Origin: Wuchereria bancrofti
Lineage: Eukaryota; Nematoda; Chromadorea; Rhabditida; Onchocercidae
DNA length: 64,000 nt
Assembly (NCBI GenBank): GCA_005281725.1
Contig: SSBO01000001.1
Coordinates: 9,545,334-9,609,333 of the forward strand
Direction: 5' to 3'
The notes below the pieces were generated by a model. The model did not search any database and had not been told where the DNA came from. It saw only the letters and a program-made list of their open reading frames with translations. The position numbers and the translations under genes are program-made. This document shows positions 1 through 10,253 of this stretch, piece after piece; the first letter of the stretch is position 1, and every line of letters starts with the position of its first letter.

Positions 1-2056
1 TTTATTAATTTATCACTGATAGATTACACTTTCGTCATCCTTTTTCACTAACTTATTTTGCATTGTTTTTAAATATTAGCCTTGAACTTTTTTTTCCATA
101 ATGGACTTTTTTTTTGTTTTTTTTTTTGTTTTTGTTTTTTTACATAGTAGCAAAGATAATATCACGATGATTAGTTGCAGTATCAATAGTAATAAAAGAC
201 TTACAGCTGTTATTTTGCTTAACTCTTTTATTATCGATAATATCACAACAGGAAAAACTGCATGTATATCCTTGGTACCAATTTTTGAGCTTTAAATTGC
301 ATTATTCTTCAGCTTTTTTTTTGATAATTTTTTCTGTCTAAGGGTTCTTTTTTGAAAATTTTCTAATCACATTTATTGCTGTAAGAGGAAAAAAGGAATA
401 TCGATGGTTCCGGATAATTTTGCACCATCATTTCATTTCATGACAGTATTTTCGTGTTTTCAATAGGCTTTTATGATTTAACGGGAAGGACAAATTTCGA
501 TAAGTTAAAAAGATTATTCGATTATTTATGTACCAAAAGAGGAAAAAGATGGTGAAAAAAATTGTGAAAGTAGGAGGAGGTTGCAAATAATAGGGTGAAT
601 AAACGAAAGAGAAGGTGTTAGGAAACAGGAGAAATGATAGGAGAAAGTTAAATGCTAAAGTAGGGTGTGGAATGAAAGAGTTCAAAAGGAATTGAATTTT
701 TTTTTTTTCTTTTTTTGAGATGAATCGGGTGTTGAAGAAGGTGTTGAAGGCGAGTGATATTGCTGAGTGGCGTTTTAATAGACCAGCATCATTTGATGGG
801 TGAAAAGAAAAGAGAAAAAATAACACGAGATACAAATAAGACAAAATTGTTGTGCTGAATGAAAAATAATCAAATTTGGAGGTGTAAATTTCCTGTTCAT
901 GTAAATGAAAAATTGTCCATTTCGGGTGGTTCAGCAGAAGCGGTATATAGGAGTATGTTTAGGTTTTGAAAGAAAAAATGAATAAATTTTCACAATTTGT
1001 CACTTCTTTAGTAAGGATAATTAAAGGAAGAGAAGAGTTGAAGGACGGGAAAATTTTATTGAATCAAGAAGATACAAGAAACCAAAACGATTGATTTAAC
1101 ACCTTTTTTTTTCTCTCCCCTATAACTTCTTAAATTCTTTTGGACGTTGTTTCTCTTTCAGTGATTGTTTTTTAATCTCTTCTTTTTTTTTGTATGTATT
1201 TTTTTGTTTCTTACTCATCCGTTGAAATTATTAATGAGCAGAGGAAAAGGTGGTTTTTTTTTTCAAAAATTCTCTAATGAAATATAGCACTGAAAAGAAC
1301 CATAATGAAACTGCTAAAGATAAAACGAAGAAATGCGAAGAAATGTGATAGTAAATTAATGATAGAATTCTTGTCAATTTTTCTAATACGAAATTTGCTG
1401 CTAATCAACTTTTATTTTGGTAAAAAAGAAAAACCAAGATAGTAATTTACGAGGTGAAGAACAACATCTTTTTACTCAGCTAGCGTTAAATAGCTATTTA
1501 CTGATAAAATTAAACTGTTATTTAAGAAGTTTCATCTTGTAATATTACCTTTACTTTTTTACATATTAATAATATATCCGTTCATTATTCCATTTATTCA
1601 TCTTTTATTAAAATGTGAATTCTTTAATTTTAATTCGGATACACCCGTTGTATTTTGATTATCTGGAAGTTTTCATAGATTTGTTTGATACGGAAAATTG
1701 AGAAGTTCTGTACGTTGTTTTATAGGAGTTTTATATATAATTTGATTTGTAGGAGTTTTGTATATATATATATGTGATCGCAAGTTGCAATTTGCAATAC
1801 TAATATTCAAATTATTGTGGATAATATTTGGTAGTTGAAATGATTGTCATGATTTCATATGCTCTGTTTGGTGCAAAAGAGTTTTTAATTTTAATGAAGA
1901 AGGAAATGTTTGAGAAAGAGTACCGTTGATGATAGCAAATGTGGAGGAAACGATGAAACATTACTACAAATATTGAATTATTTTCTTTTGCACCCCTTTT
2001 TGTTCGGAAAATTCATGTTATTTGTCAATTAGCGCACAGTTTAACCTTTTTCTTTC

Positions 2057-2083
2057 TTTTTTTTTTTTTTTTTTTTTTTTTTT
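2057..2083. repeat. Poly-T tract (27 nt)
   Basis: Uninterrupted run of T followed by CAG. It could act as a very long polypyrimidine acceptor, but no coding exon follows it. Confidence 0.9.
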
Positions 2084-2957
2084 CAGTTTTCCGTTTTAAC
2101 AAATTAGCAACTCATAAAGGTAAGATAAATAGGAGTGAGGAAAAAGGAACCAGTCTGTCATTTCTTCGTTTCCTTTCACACATTTTTATTGTTGATGATA
2201 CTATTTCGTTTCCGTTTCTTTTTTTCTTTTTTTTTTTCTTTTTTATGATGACAGCAAATAATAATGATGATGATGTTGATGATGACAATAATACTTGGAA
2301 AAAAGTGCAAGATTGTTGATCTATGCAAAGATGCTATTTTGTTTGAAAATTACTCAGTTAACTTTTACTGGTAATTCATATTTTAGTTATCATCGTTATC
2401 ACTTATCATATAGCTTCATATTCAATATCATTACCTTTATGGTTAGTTAACACGATTTCACTATCCGTAATCCACATATTCCAGAAATAATCTTCAAATC
2501 TCGTATTAAGAAATCAGGAAAGGATGAAAGATAGAAAAGTTTGGTGTTATCATTGCTTCATTGTCCGATGAAATTGCACAAGAATTTTCCCGAACATATA
2601 ATTCAGCAGTACTATTTACTTTTTCCAACATATAAAATGTTACTTTTGATGACATTTGAACTTATTGTTTTTAAGATATTTTTCATCTTATTTCATGTTC
2701 TCTTCCAAATATTAGAATTAACGCCGAAGATGGTACATGATAATATCGTTTTTTATATCTACTGAACGAGTTTTTTTTCGTATTTCATCCATATTTCTGC
2801 AAAGTTTTCTTTCTTCCGTGGTATTTTAAGCATTTATAAAACAGAATATTACTATTTGTCATTGAGAAAGTTATAGAAGTCGAAAGAACTAAAAACAAAT
2901 GGGAATTAAATAATGAAAAAAGAAATACAATCTTTTAGAATTTATTGAAATCTAAAT

Positions 2958-2975
2958 GTATGCATTGATGCATAC
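2958..2975. repeat. Short inverted repeat GTATGCAT-tg-ATGCATAC
   Basis: Two perfect 8-bp arms are separated by 2 bp. It is too short to assign a role and may be chance in AT-rich DNA. Confidence 0.6.
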
Positions 2976-3344
2976 TTCAGAAGTGTTAGATTTGCTATTC
3001 TACTGTTCTATGCTCCATCCATCTATTTACATCTGTGAAAATTGCAACTAAAGCATTGAAAAACGGATAACTGATAAAGAATGGATAGCTTGCAGATCAC
3101 ATTTGACTTTTTTTAATGAAAATAATGTAATATAAATTTCTTACAAAAATTAGTCCACAATTTTAATACAGTTCATATTTCAATTTTACGTTACAGATAA
3201 TCGTATTGATGTTACATGTGAAAATTTCCATTAAATGATATTATTTCGTTTATTCAAATGACTCAAAATAATTTATTCATCTTCGAATTTCATTGTTTCA
3301 TCTTGTCTTATCATCTTGCTTTTTTGAATTTGTTTTTGTTACAG

Positions 3345-3704
3345 TTATGCGGAAGTGAAATTGGTCGTGAAACACTACGCATCAAAAATATCTATGCATT
3401 GTTGCGGGAATTTGATCGTGCTTCCTCGGCTTCATTATCATTATTAAAGAAGAACTCAATGATTGCATCACCAGTGATATCGAATAATGAGGATAACAAC
3501 ACGAATAATCATTCTCAGTCTAGAATTGATGATTCAAAAGATATGCAAGTTGTATCAGCAGTTCATAATATTCAGGAAATGAATGCACAATCTGGCAACA
3601 TGCAAAATATGGGATTTACGGGTGAAACCGGAAATTTAATATACATAGATGGACAAAATTGCTCAACTTTACATGCATTGATTGGCTTACTTATTCAGGA
3701 TTGA
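3345..3704 (+). CDS. Terminal exon of an HGH1-like protein (partial)
   Basis: This exon encodes the last 119 residues of a protein, starting right after an acceptor ending TTTGTTACAG and ending at TGA. The upstream part is not visible. It opens with a GRETLRIKNIYALLREF motif and closes with LHALIGLLIQD. This resembles the C-terminal domain of HGH1 (DUF384), whose members carry G-R-x-x-L/V-R then Y-x-x-L-R-E and end in a short L-I-x-x-L-I-x-D helix. HGH1 is a cytosolic armadillo-type chaperone that helps eEF2 fold. Between the two motifs sits a polar Ser/Asn/Gln-rich stretch of about 75 residues that is not typical of the family. The family call comes from motif recall, not a search. Another armadillo-type protein is possible. 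Confidence 0.55.
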   Translation, partial: LCGSEIGRETLRIKNIYALLREFDRASSASLSLLKKNSMIASPVISNNEDNNTNNHSQSRIDDSKDMQVVSAVHNIQEMNAQSGNMQNMGFTGETGNLIYIDGQNCSTLHALIGLLIQD

Positions 3705-4881
3705 AGTTTTAAATCCGTATATGTGAGTATAAGGGAGAGCGGAATGAAGAGTTCAAGTTTTTTTTCTTTTTTTTTTTTAATTTAAGTTTTTCGAGATTTT
3801 TTTATTTTGCGGTGTATGGAACACGATCCAAATTGGAATTGCGCATTTTCTGATCATATTTGAAAAAAAAAAAAAAAAAAAACTGATAAGAAAATTTCTA
3901 TTGAATGCTGTTCCATTGCTTTATAAATGGTTGTTAAGGTTATTAGCTACCATGGAGACCTGTGTTTACATTGATTTCTATTTTTTCGATGGAGATAAAA
4001 AAAAATAGGTTAAAATAGGTCAGTTTAAGGTTAAAGGATGTTCCATAAAGGATGAAGTCTTATTTTTCTTGCTTTATTGTTAATGTTTTACAATTTTGCA
4101 ACCTTTTTTTTTTCTATTACGGTTCATCTTTTGTCGATTCATATCTTAATTTCATTCTATAAAACAATTCCGTGAAACACTGTATTCGCGTTCACTATTG
4201 AAATAATTATTTTAACGGCCAAAACATTTGGACGAAATACTCCAAACCTTACTGGCAATATTGAAGCTCAAAATCATCCAGTTTAATTTAGCTTAAATAA
4301 TTTGAATTACTCTGAATTCGTTAAAGCTATTTTATTCCATGTTTTGCTCCATGTTCAACTTTCTCTTACTTTTCCTTTCTTCTTTTTGTTTTATTGTTTT
4401 CAATCTGGTGAAGTATTCATCACAAGGATGATTAAGTGTTATGCGTCATCCTTTTATTATGCATTATATTACCACAGGTTTTGATATAAACGCTTTACTA
4501 TGATTGTTTAAACATTTGACGTATTACCATTAGAGGTAAATCTAAAGCTACCAAAATTTCTATTAAATTCAAGGTAGTTTTAAAATTTTCATCAAAAAGA
4601 AAAAATTATACTCCTCCATTTAAAAAAAAAAAAGATACACCATGTTGACATTTTAACATCGATTATCTTTCACTTATAGCGTCCGAATCGACGACAGTCT
4701 TCACCATATGGTGTTAAAAACTTGTTGTCACACCAGAAATATGTCGCAATTAAATCAGATCTAATTCGGTCGTGCCAATCGACCTGTAGGTGTTACATTT
4801 TGACAGAAGTTTCGGTGTTATGTCAATAAAATTGAGTTTGTTAATGATGACGGATGAGTTGAAGTAATACACAGCAAATGA

Positions 4882-4916
4882 GCCATATTTTTTCATTTCG
4901 TATGAAAACATATGGC
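4882..4916. repeat. Hairpin: 15-bp arms, 5-nt loop
   Basis: The arms GCCATATTTTTTCAT and ATGAAAACATATGGC pair with a single mismatch around the loop TTCGT. It lies in a non-simple-sequence stretch (about 4680-4930) of the intergenic region. No function is assigned; at 35 nt it is much shorter than a miRNA precursor. Confidence 0.7.
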
Positions 4917-6485
4917 ACAGTTATCTGTCGCCTGTCGCTTCTTAAATGACTGCTAAAAGTGTCACTCAATAATTAACAGTAACAGTTTTATAAACATATA
5001 TTTTTACATATATATAAATAATTAGTCTTATTTATATTCTACGTGATGGCATTTCATTGTTTCCGTGCTTTTGTTGTTAAGCTTGAAATAATAGTAATGA
5101 ACGATACTTGCTTAAATCTTAATTTAAATGATTTTGTAGTACAGTAAACAAGTACCGTTATTTAATTATTGATGAAATACGGTATAAATATACACACACA
5201 CAGATAGACAATACTTTGTAATATTTCGTTCATTTTTTTCCATATTATATGTATGTATATAGACTGTTAAAAATTAAAATGATTTTACAAAAATAATCAA
5301 ATATCTACGAATTGAAACATTGCAAAAATGAAAATGTTCGAAAGAAAATCGATGAGTTCATTTAACATCATTGTATACATATCAAAATTTCACCAATTTC
5401 TTTTAATTCACAATATTTTTTTGTCAGTAATTTTGCTACTGCTAAATTTTTGATTGCTTGATCAAAATTTAGTAATAACGAATTATCCAACATTTTTTAT
5501 TCGCAATTAAATTGAACGAAAAAGAGGAACAATGTTATTTCGTTCATTTCCTTTGATAGTATCAGTAATTTGAAATGAAGTAATTATTTACATTTAGATA
5601 TTTTAGTAAATTAATAATCATTTTAATTAAAGACAACTACTATTAGCATATCGAAGCAATAAATTTCTTCTGTGTTTATGCATCTCTTTACACATATCCA
5701 TGTGTGTGTGTGTTTAATTATAAAACAAATTATTAAGTTATTTTTTAGAAGGAAAATGTCAATATTGAAATTTTGGAATTTCAAAGGAAAGTAGGAAAAC
5801 AACAATAATTAAAAAATAAAAATAAAATAAAACTTCAGTTTAAGCATTTCATTTAATATAGATTAGATAAATTTCAAATTTAAATTTTCATAAGAGATTG
5901 TAATTTTTTTTTTCAATAATTAAAATAAAAGCTATAACTACTAACTATATATATAATGAATATTATTCTATATATTAATGATTATAATTAAAATAAAATG
6001 CAGCAATATATATTATTGCAATGGATTACAGAAATAGTTTTCAAGAAAATCAAAAAATGAAATCAATCAATGCACACATAATAAAAGCATAGCGAAATAG
6101 GAGAAAAAAAGTACAATATTGATTGAAATTTTCGATAAATTTGTGAAATTTAGTAATTCATTACATAATAAATTAATATACTTACAGTGAATATATTTAA
6201 TTAATATATAAATATATAAATTCATTCAACCATACCTATATATAAAGTATAAGCATACTAATGCAATTTATCATTTTCATTTACATTTTATCAATCAAAA
6301 TTTCAATATGCCTTAATTATTATCTTAATTAAATGTTTGCTTTACCAAAAAAACATTTTGATTTCAATTTGCATCAAATAATAAATAATCAATGTTTGTC
6401 TTTTATAGGTACCACTCATTGCTTAACTTTAAATCATACCCAATATCAATGATGACATATGGAAAAATGAAATATGCATCCGTGA

Positions 6486-6635
6486 TGTGATACCGAGGTA
6501 CAATTGTTGCACCAGCATTACCGCATACTTAAAATTTACTGTTGTAGTGGTTTGTATGATTATAATATCATGTTGTGATACCGAGGTACAGCTGTTGCAC
6601 CACTACTATCACATAATTAAAATATGCTTGGTACC
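6486..6635. repeat. Diverged direct repeat, 88-bp offset
   Basis: TGTGATACCGAGGTACA occurs at 6486 and again at 6574. Each copy is followed by a two-base change and TGTTGCACCA, then weaker similarity into an A-rich end. It looks like an old local duplication. Confidence 0.75.
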
Positions 6636-7187
6636 AAGATATGCTATGGTGATTGATAGCATTACCGTATACCTTGATTTATTTGCATATATAGGCATTT
6701 TTAAATTCTATCCGATTAATGCTACTTATTCTAGCAATGTTAAAATAGGTAAACACAAAATACATCTTACAAGTAACACGTTTGTTACGTAAGTTAAATT
6801 GTTTGACTTCGTATACGCTTAGCAATAGATGCGACTGAAATTGACGTTTATCACATCACTTATCATATTTCTACTCTTCTATAACAGTATCAAATAAACT
6901 AAGTCTAAAAGATATATATTTACAATAATCCCTTAAAACTTAAAACTTATTTACACGTCAGTTTACGTTAATTATATTGTATACATCTTTATGCGTAAAA
7001 ATCTGTTAAAGAGTAGCAACATCGAAAATTTATTCTATCTATGATCACGTACGTCAAACTAACTTTCCTTCTCATTTTCTCCTATTATTACAGTATAAGA
7101 AGTAACTTTCCACAATTTCTCCATTGACCTCTGATTGAAACAAATTATAATATACCGTATCCTATAAAAGTTGCTAGCAAATATATC

Positions 7188-7994
7188 CATTCATTCATTC
7201 ATTCATTCATTCATTCATTCATTCATTCATTCATTCATTCATTCATTCATTCATTCATTCATTCATTCATTCATTCATTCATTCATTCATTCATTCATTC
7301 ATTCATTCATTCATTCATTCATTCATTCATTCATTCATTCATTCATTCATTCATTCATTCATTCATTCATTCATTCATTCATTCATTCATTCATTCATTC
7401 ATTCATTCATTAATTCATTCATTCATTCATTCATTCATTCATTCATTCATTCATTCATTCATTCATTCATTCATTCATTCATTCATTCATTCATTCATTC
7501 ATTCATTCATTCATTCATTCATTCATTCATTCATTCATCCATTCATTCATTCATTCATTCATTCATTCATTCATTCATTCATTCATTCATTCATTCATTC
7601 ATTCATTCATTCATTCATTCATTCATTCATTCATTCATTCATTCATTCATTCATTCATTCATTCATTCATTCATTCATTCATTCATTCATTCATTCATTC
7701 ATCATTCATTCATTCATTCATTCATTCATTCATTCATTCATTCATTCATTCATTCATTCATTCATTCATTCATTCATTCATTCATTCATTCATTCATTCA
7801 TTCATTCATTCATTCATTCATTCATTCATTCATTCATTCATTCATTCATTCATTCATTCATTCATTCTTCATTCATTCATTCATTCATTCATTCATTCAT
7901 TCATTCATTCATTCATTCATTCATTCATTCATTCATTCATTCATTCATTCATTCATTCATTCATTCATTCATTCATTCATTCATTCGTTCATTC
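7188..7994. repeat. (TTCA)n tetranucleotide satellite, about 800 bp
   Basis: About 200 tandem copies of TTCA. The few interruptions are a C-to-A change near 7412, a T-to-C near 7539, a lost T near 7702, a lost A near 7867 and an A-to-G near 7987. The lost bases shift the register. Open frames reading Ser-Phe-Ile-His repeats are a by-product and not a gene. Confidence 0.99.
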
Positions 7995-8404
7995 CTCCTA
8001 TCACCCTATCATTCAGTCTCATACATATCACGTAATAAGACGTAATAAGCGCACTTTTCAATATTACACAAATTTTTTTCTTACTTTTTATTAGCGAAGT
8101 AAATGTTATGTTTAAAAATACTTTACATAACATTTTGTTTTGCTAATAAATTTAAGTTGAGTTAATCTAACAAATATTTAGGATGCAAATTTAACACTTT
8201 TGATTTTTATACTTTTCACATCAAAGAAAAAAGACGAAAATACTATAAACATCAATTAGACAATTAGTGATTCATTAGGTAGCAAATAATAAAAAAAATG
8301 AATAAATTCATTTACAAATATGGAAAAGGTATGAAAAAAAAAAATGGTTTTAGAAAAGAAAGAAAAAAGTTTGAATTCTTGATTTCATTATAATGATAAT
8401 ATTA

Positions 8405-8540
8405 ATGGTAGTAGGTAGTCAGATGATGGTAGCAAGTGGGTAGCAAGTGGTGGTAATGGTAGTAGCGGTGTGGTATTGGTGTTAGCGGTAATATGGGAAA
8501 TGGGATGGGTTAAAATGGTACCGCCCAAGTATGCCCCAAG
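8405..8540. other. G/T-rich patch upstream of tbx-2
   Basis: Repeated GGTAG, GGTAGC and GGTGG words and low A content make this patch stand out from the flanking DNA. It could be regulatory DNA of tbx-2, but nothing in it decides this. Confidence 0.4.
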
Positions 8541-8896
8541 CAATAGCAAAAAGTAAGTGCACCAAACAGCAGTAGCAAGCAGAGAAATATATCAGAGAAG
8601 CAACAGTTCCCAGCTTATCTTAGGTAGGGTTTTTTTTTTTTTTTTTTTGCTATCTTTAGCCGTTCCACTCCACCCTTTTCCCATTGTCACCTATCTGGAT
8701 GCCCACCTCCTAAAATTTACCCATTTCTCCGCCTTCTATTAAAATTTCCCTCCCTCTCTTTTCCTATCTTTTTATTTCCATACTGAATAGATTTTTCCCC
8801 TACTCCACCCCCTTTTAGATGTTAAAGCAACCAATAAGATGCAAAATTTATCGAATTGCCCACCTAAATACTACCATTCATAAAACAAAATTCCAG

Positions 8897-8964
8897 TATA
8901 CATACATACATACATACACACAGACCACACACACACACACATACATACATACACACATACATAA
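8897..8964. repeat. CATA/CA simple repeat
   Basis: Interleaved runs of CATA and CA about 1 kb upstream of the tbx-2 start. A TG-rich partner array lies at 9187-9256. Confidence 0.9.
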
Positions 8965-9186
8965 CATACATAGATCCAGAGAGCAGTAAACACAACTTCC
9001 AAAGGTGTCAATTTCGTCAGTTGTCCTTGCTACCGCTCCCATCGAAAAGCTGTCTGTCCATTCGCATGTTAACCAAATGTGTCCATCTGTCCACTACTAA
9101 TCAACCACAATTAACATTTATTACCTCTCATCACTTATCATCAACAATAATGAATATTTGGTACATTGTACTGTATTCAAATGTAC

Positions 9187-9256
9187 GTATGTGTGTATGT
9201 GTGTGTTTGTAGTTGTAATTGTATGTCTGTATGTGTGTGTACGTGTGTATGTGACG
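9187..9256. repeat. TG-rich simple repeat
   Basis: Imperfect TG, TATG and TACG runs. They are roughly complementary to the CA array at 8897-8964, so the two could base-pair in a transcript. Confidence 0.8.
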
Positions 9257-9577
9257 TATCTATAAGTGATTACATTTTCTTATTATCTATTGAAATTTTT
9301 TTAAACCATTCAATTATCAAATTTTTGCTTATTTCCTTTTTTTTTCTTTTTTTTTGCGTCATTTGATACGGTATATTAGGTTGTTTGTTTATTTTGATAC
9401 CATTAGATAGCACTCATATATTGGATAATATATTCATTTTTAATATTACTAATACGATATATTATTATAATTAGTTGTTGAATAATTTTAATTAATTAAT
9501 GCCTATTTTTTCATGTATGCAAATATTTGTTTGGCTTTAATTATTTATTAAAGACAAACATATTTTTCATTAGAATT

Positions 9578-9626
9578 ATTATACGTTTCAAATGAATTTA
9601 TTCAAAAATTATACGTTTCAAATGAA
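9578..9626. repeat. 19-bp direct repeat upstream of tbx-2
   Basis: ATTATACGTTTCAAATGAA occurs at 9578-9596 and 9608-9626, exactly 30 bp apart, about 350-400 bp before the tbx-2 ATG. The repeated word contains CAAATG, an E-box-like hexamer. It could be a paired factor site or a small duplication. Confidence 0.85.
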
Positions 9627-9644
9627 AAGAAAAAAAAAAAATAA

Positions 9645-9656
9645 TTATTTCTACAG
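9645..9656 (+). promoter_or_regulatory. Possible splice or trans-splice acceptor in the tbx-2 5' region
   Basis: A TTATTTCTACAG match to a nematode acceptor lies about 316 nt before the chosen ATG. It could receive a spliced leader or an upstream 5' UTR exon. ATG triplets between it and the start codon weaken the case. Confidence 0.3.
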
Positions 9657-9747
9657 TGTGCATATTAACGACGGATGATTATCAAAAATGGTCGCTAAAA
9701 TGATACTATCAATAATTCCATTGATTTACTGATCAATTACTGTAATT

Positions 9748-9880
9748 GATTATTATTATTATTATTTCATCGAAAGAAAGGAAAAAAGAAAGGCCTGTGG
9801 TATTGTTATTATTGTATTACTATTATTACTATTTATTATTATTATTATCGTTATTATTATTATTATTATTACTATTATCG
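9748..9880. repeat. ATT trinucleotide repeats
   Basis: Two imperfect ATT arrays (9748-9768 and about 9800-9880) sit within 100-225 bp of the tbx-2 ATG, probably in its 5' UTR or core promoter. Confidence 0.9.
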
Positions 9881-9972
9881 TACTGGCAATATTCACTAAA
9901 GAAAGCCGATAATAACACTGTTATAATTAAGCTAATCGTTCTAGTAATGTGTTAAAATTATCATTGTACCGT

Positions 9973-10253
9973 ATGCACATGGCATTTAATCCATTTTTGG
10001 CAAGGCCAGAATTAGCTTTGTTACCACCTTACCTGCAACCACCACCATTTCCATCATTACCTGGTCCAACGGGTTTTTTCCCTCGATTACCAACTGAAAT
10101 AACCGAATTCACACCATCATTACCAACAACAGGTACACGAATTATGGATGATGATGGTATAATTGATGATCCAAAAGTGGAATTGGATGATAAAAATCTC
10201 TGGGATCAATTTTGTAATTGTGGTACCGAAATGGTTATCACCAAAAGTGGAAG
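9973..10253 (+). CDS. tbx-2: tbx-2 exon 1
   Basis: It encodes residues 1-93 plus two bases of Arg94: the MAFNPF N-terminus, a Pro/Phe-rich stretch, then the start of the T-box ([26 protein letters not shown]). The donor is GTGCAA. The frame cannot extend upstream past the TAA at 9928-9930. Confidence 0.93.

Larger units (their letters stand above)
1..3344. other. AT-rich non-coding DNA, probably intron of the HGH1-like gene
   Basis: No exon could be supported here. The stretch has poly-T tracts, including 27 T at 2057-2083, a short GAT-rich patch near 2263-2290 and an 8-bp inverted repeat at 2958-2975. The exon at 3345 opens at a splice acceptor, so at least the right part should be intron, with the upstream exons left of the window or hidden here. 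A 138-codon minus-strand open frame at 428-844 is F/L/S/K-rich and unconvincing. Confidence 0.5.
3705..9972. other. Intergenic region between the HGH1-like gene and tbx-2
   Basis: It contains the 3' flank of the left gene and, to the right, the presumed promoter and 5' UTR of tbx-2. It holds a hairpin (4882-4916), a partial duplication (6486/6574), a TTCA satellite (7188-7994), a G/T-rich patch (8405-8540), CA and TG arrays, a 19-bp direct repeat (9578/9608) and ATT arrays just before the tbx-2 start. I saw no supported gene. Confidence 0.7.

Noticed and set aside
428..844. 138-codon minus-strand open frame
   Set aside because: Composition is F/L/S/K-rich with homopolymer-derived runs, no recognisable motif and no splice context; likely chance in purine-rich DNA.
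7171..7413. Open frame of Ser-Phe-Ile-His repeats
   Set aside because: It is simply the translation of the TTCA satellite.
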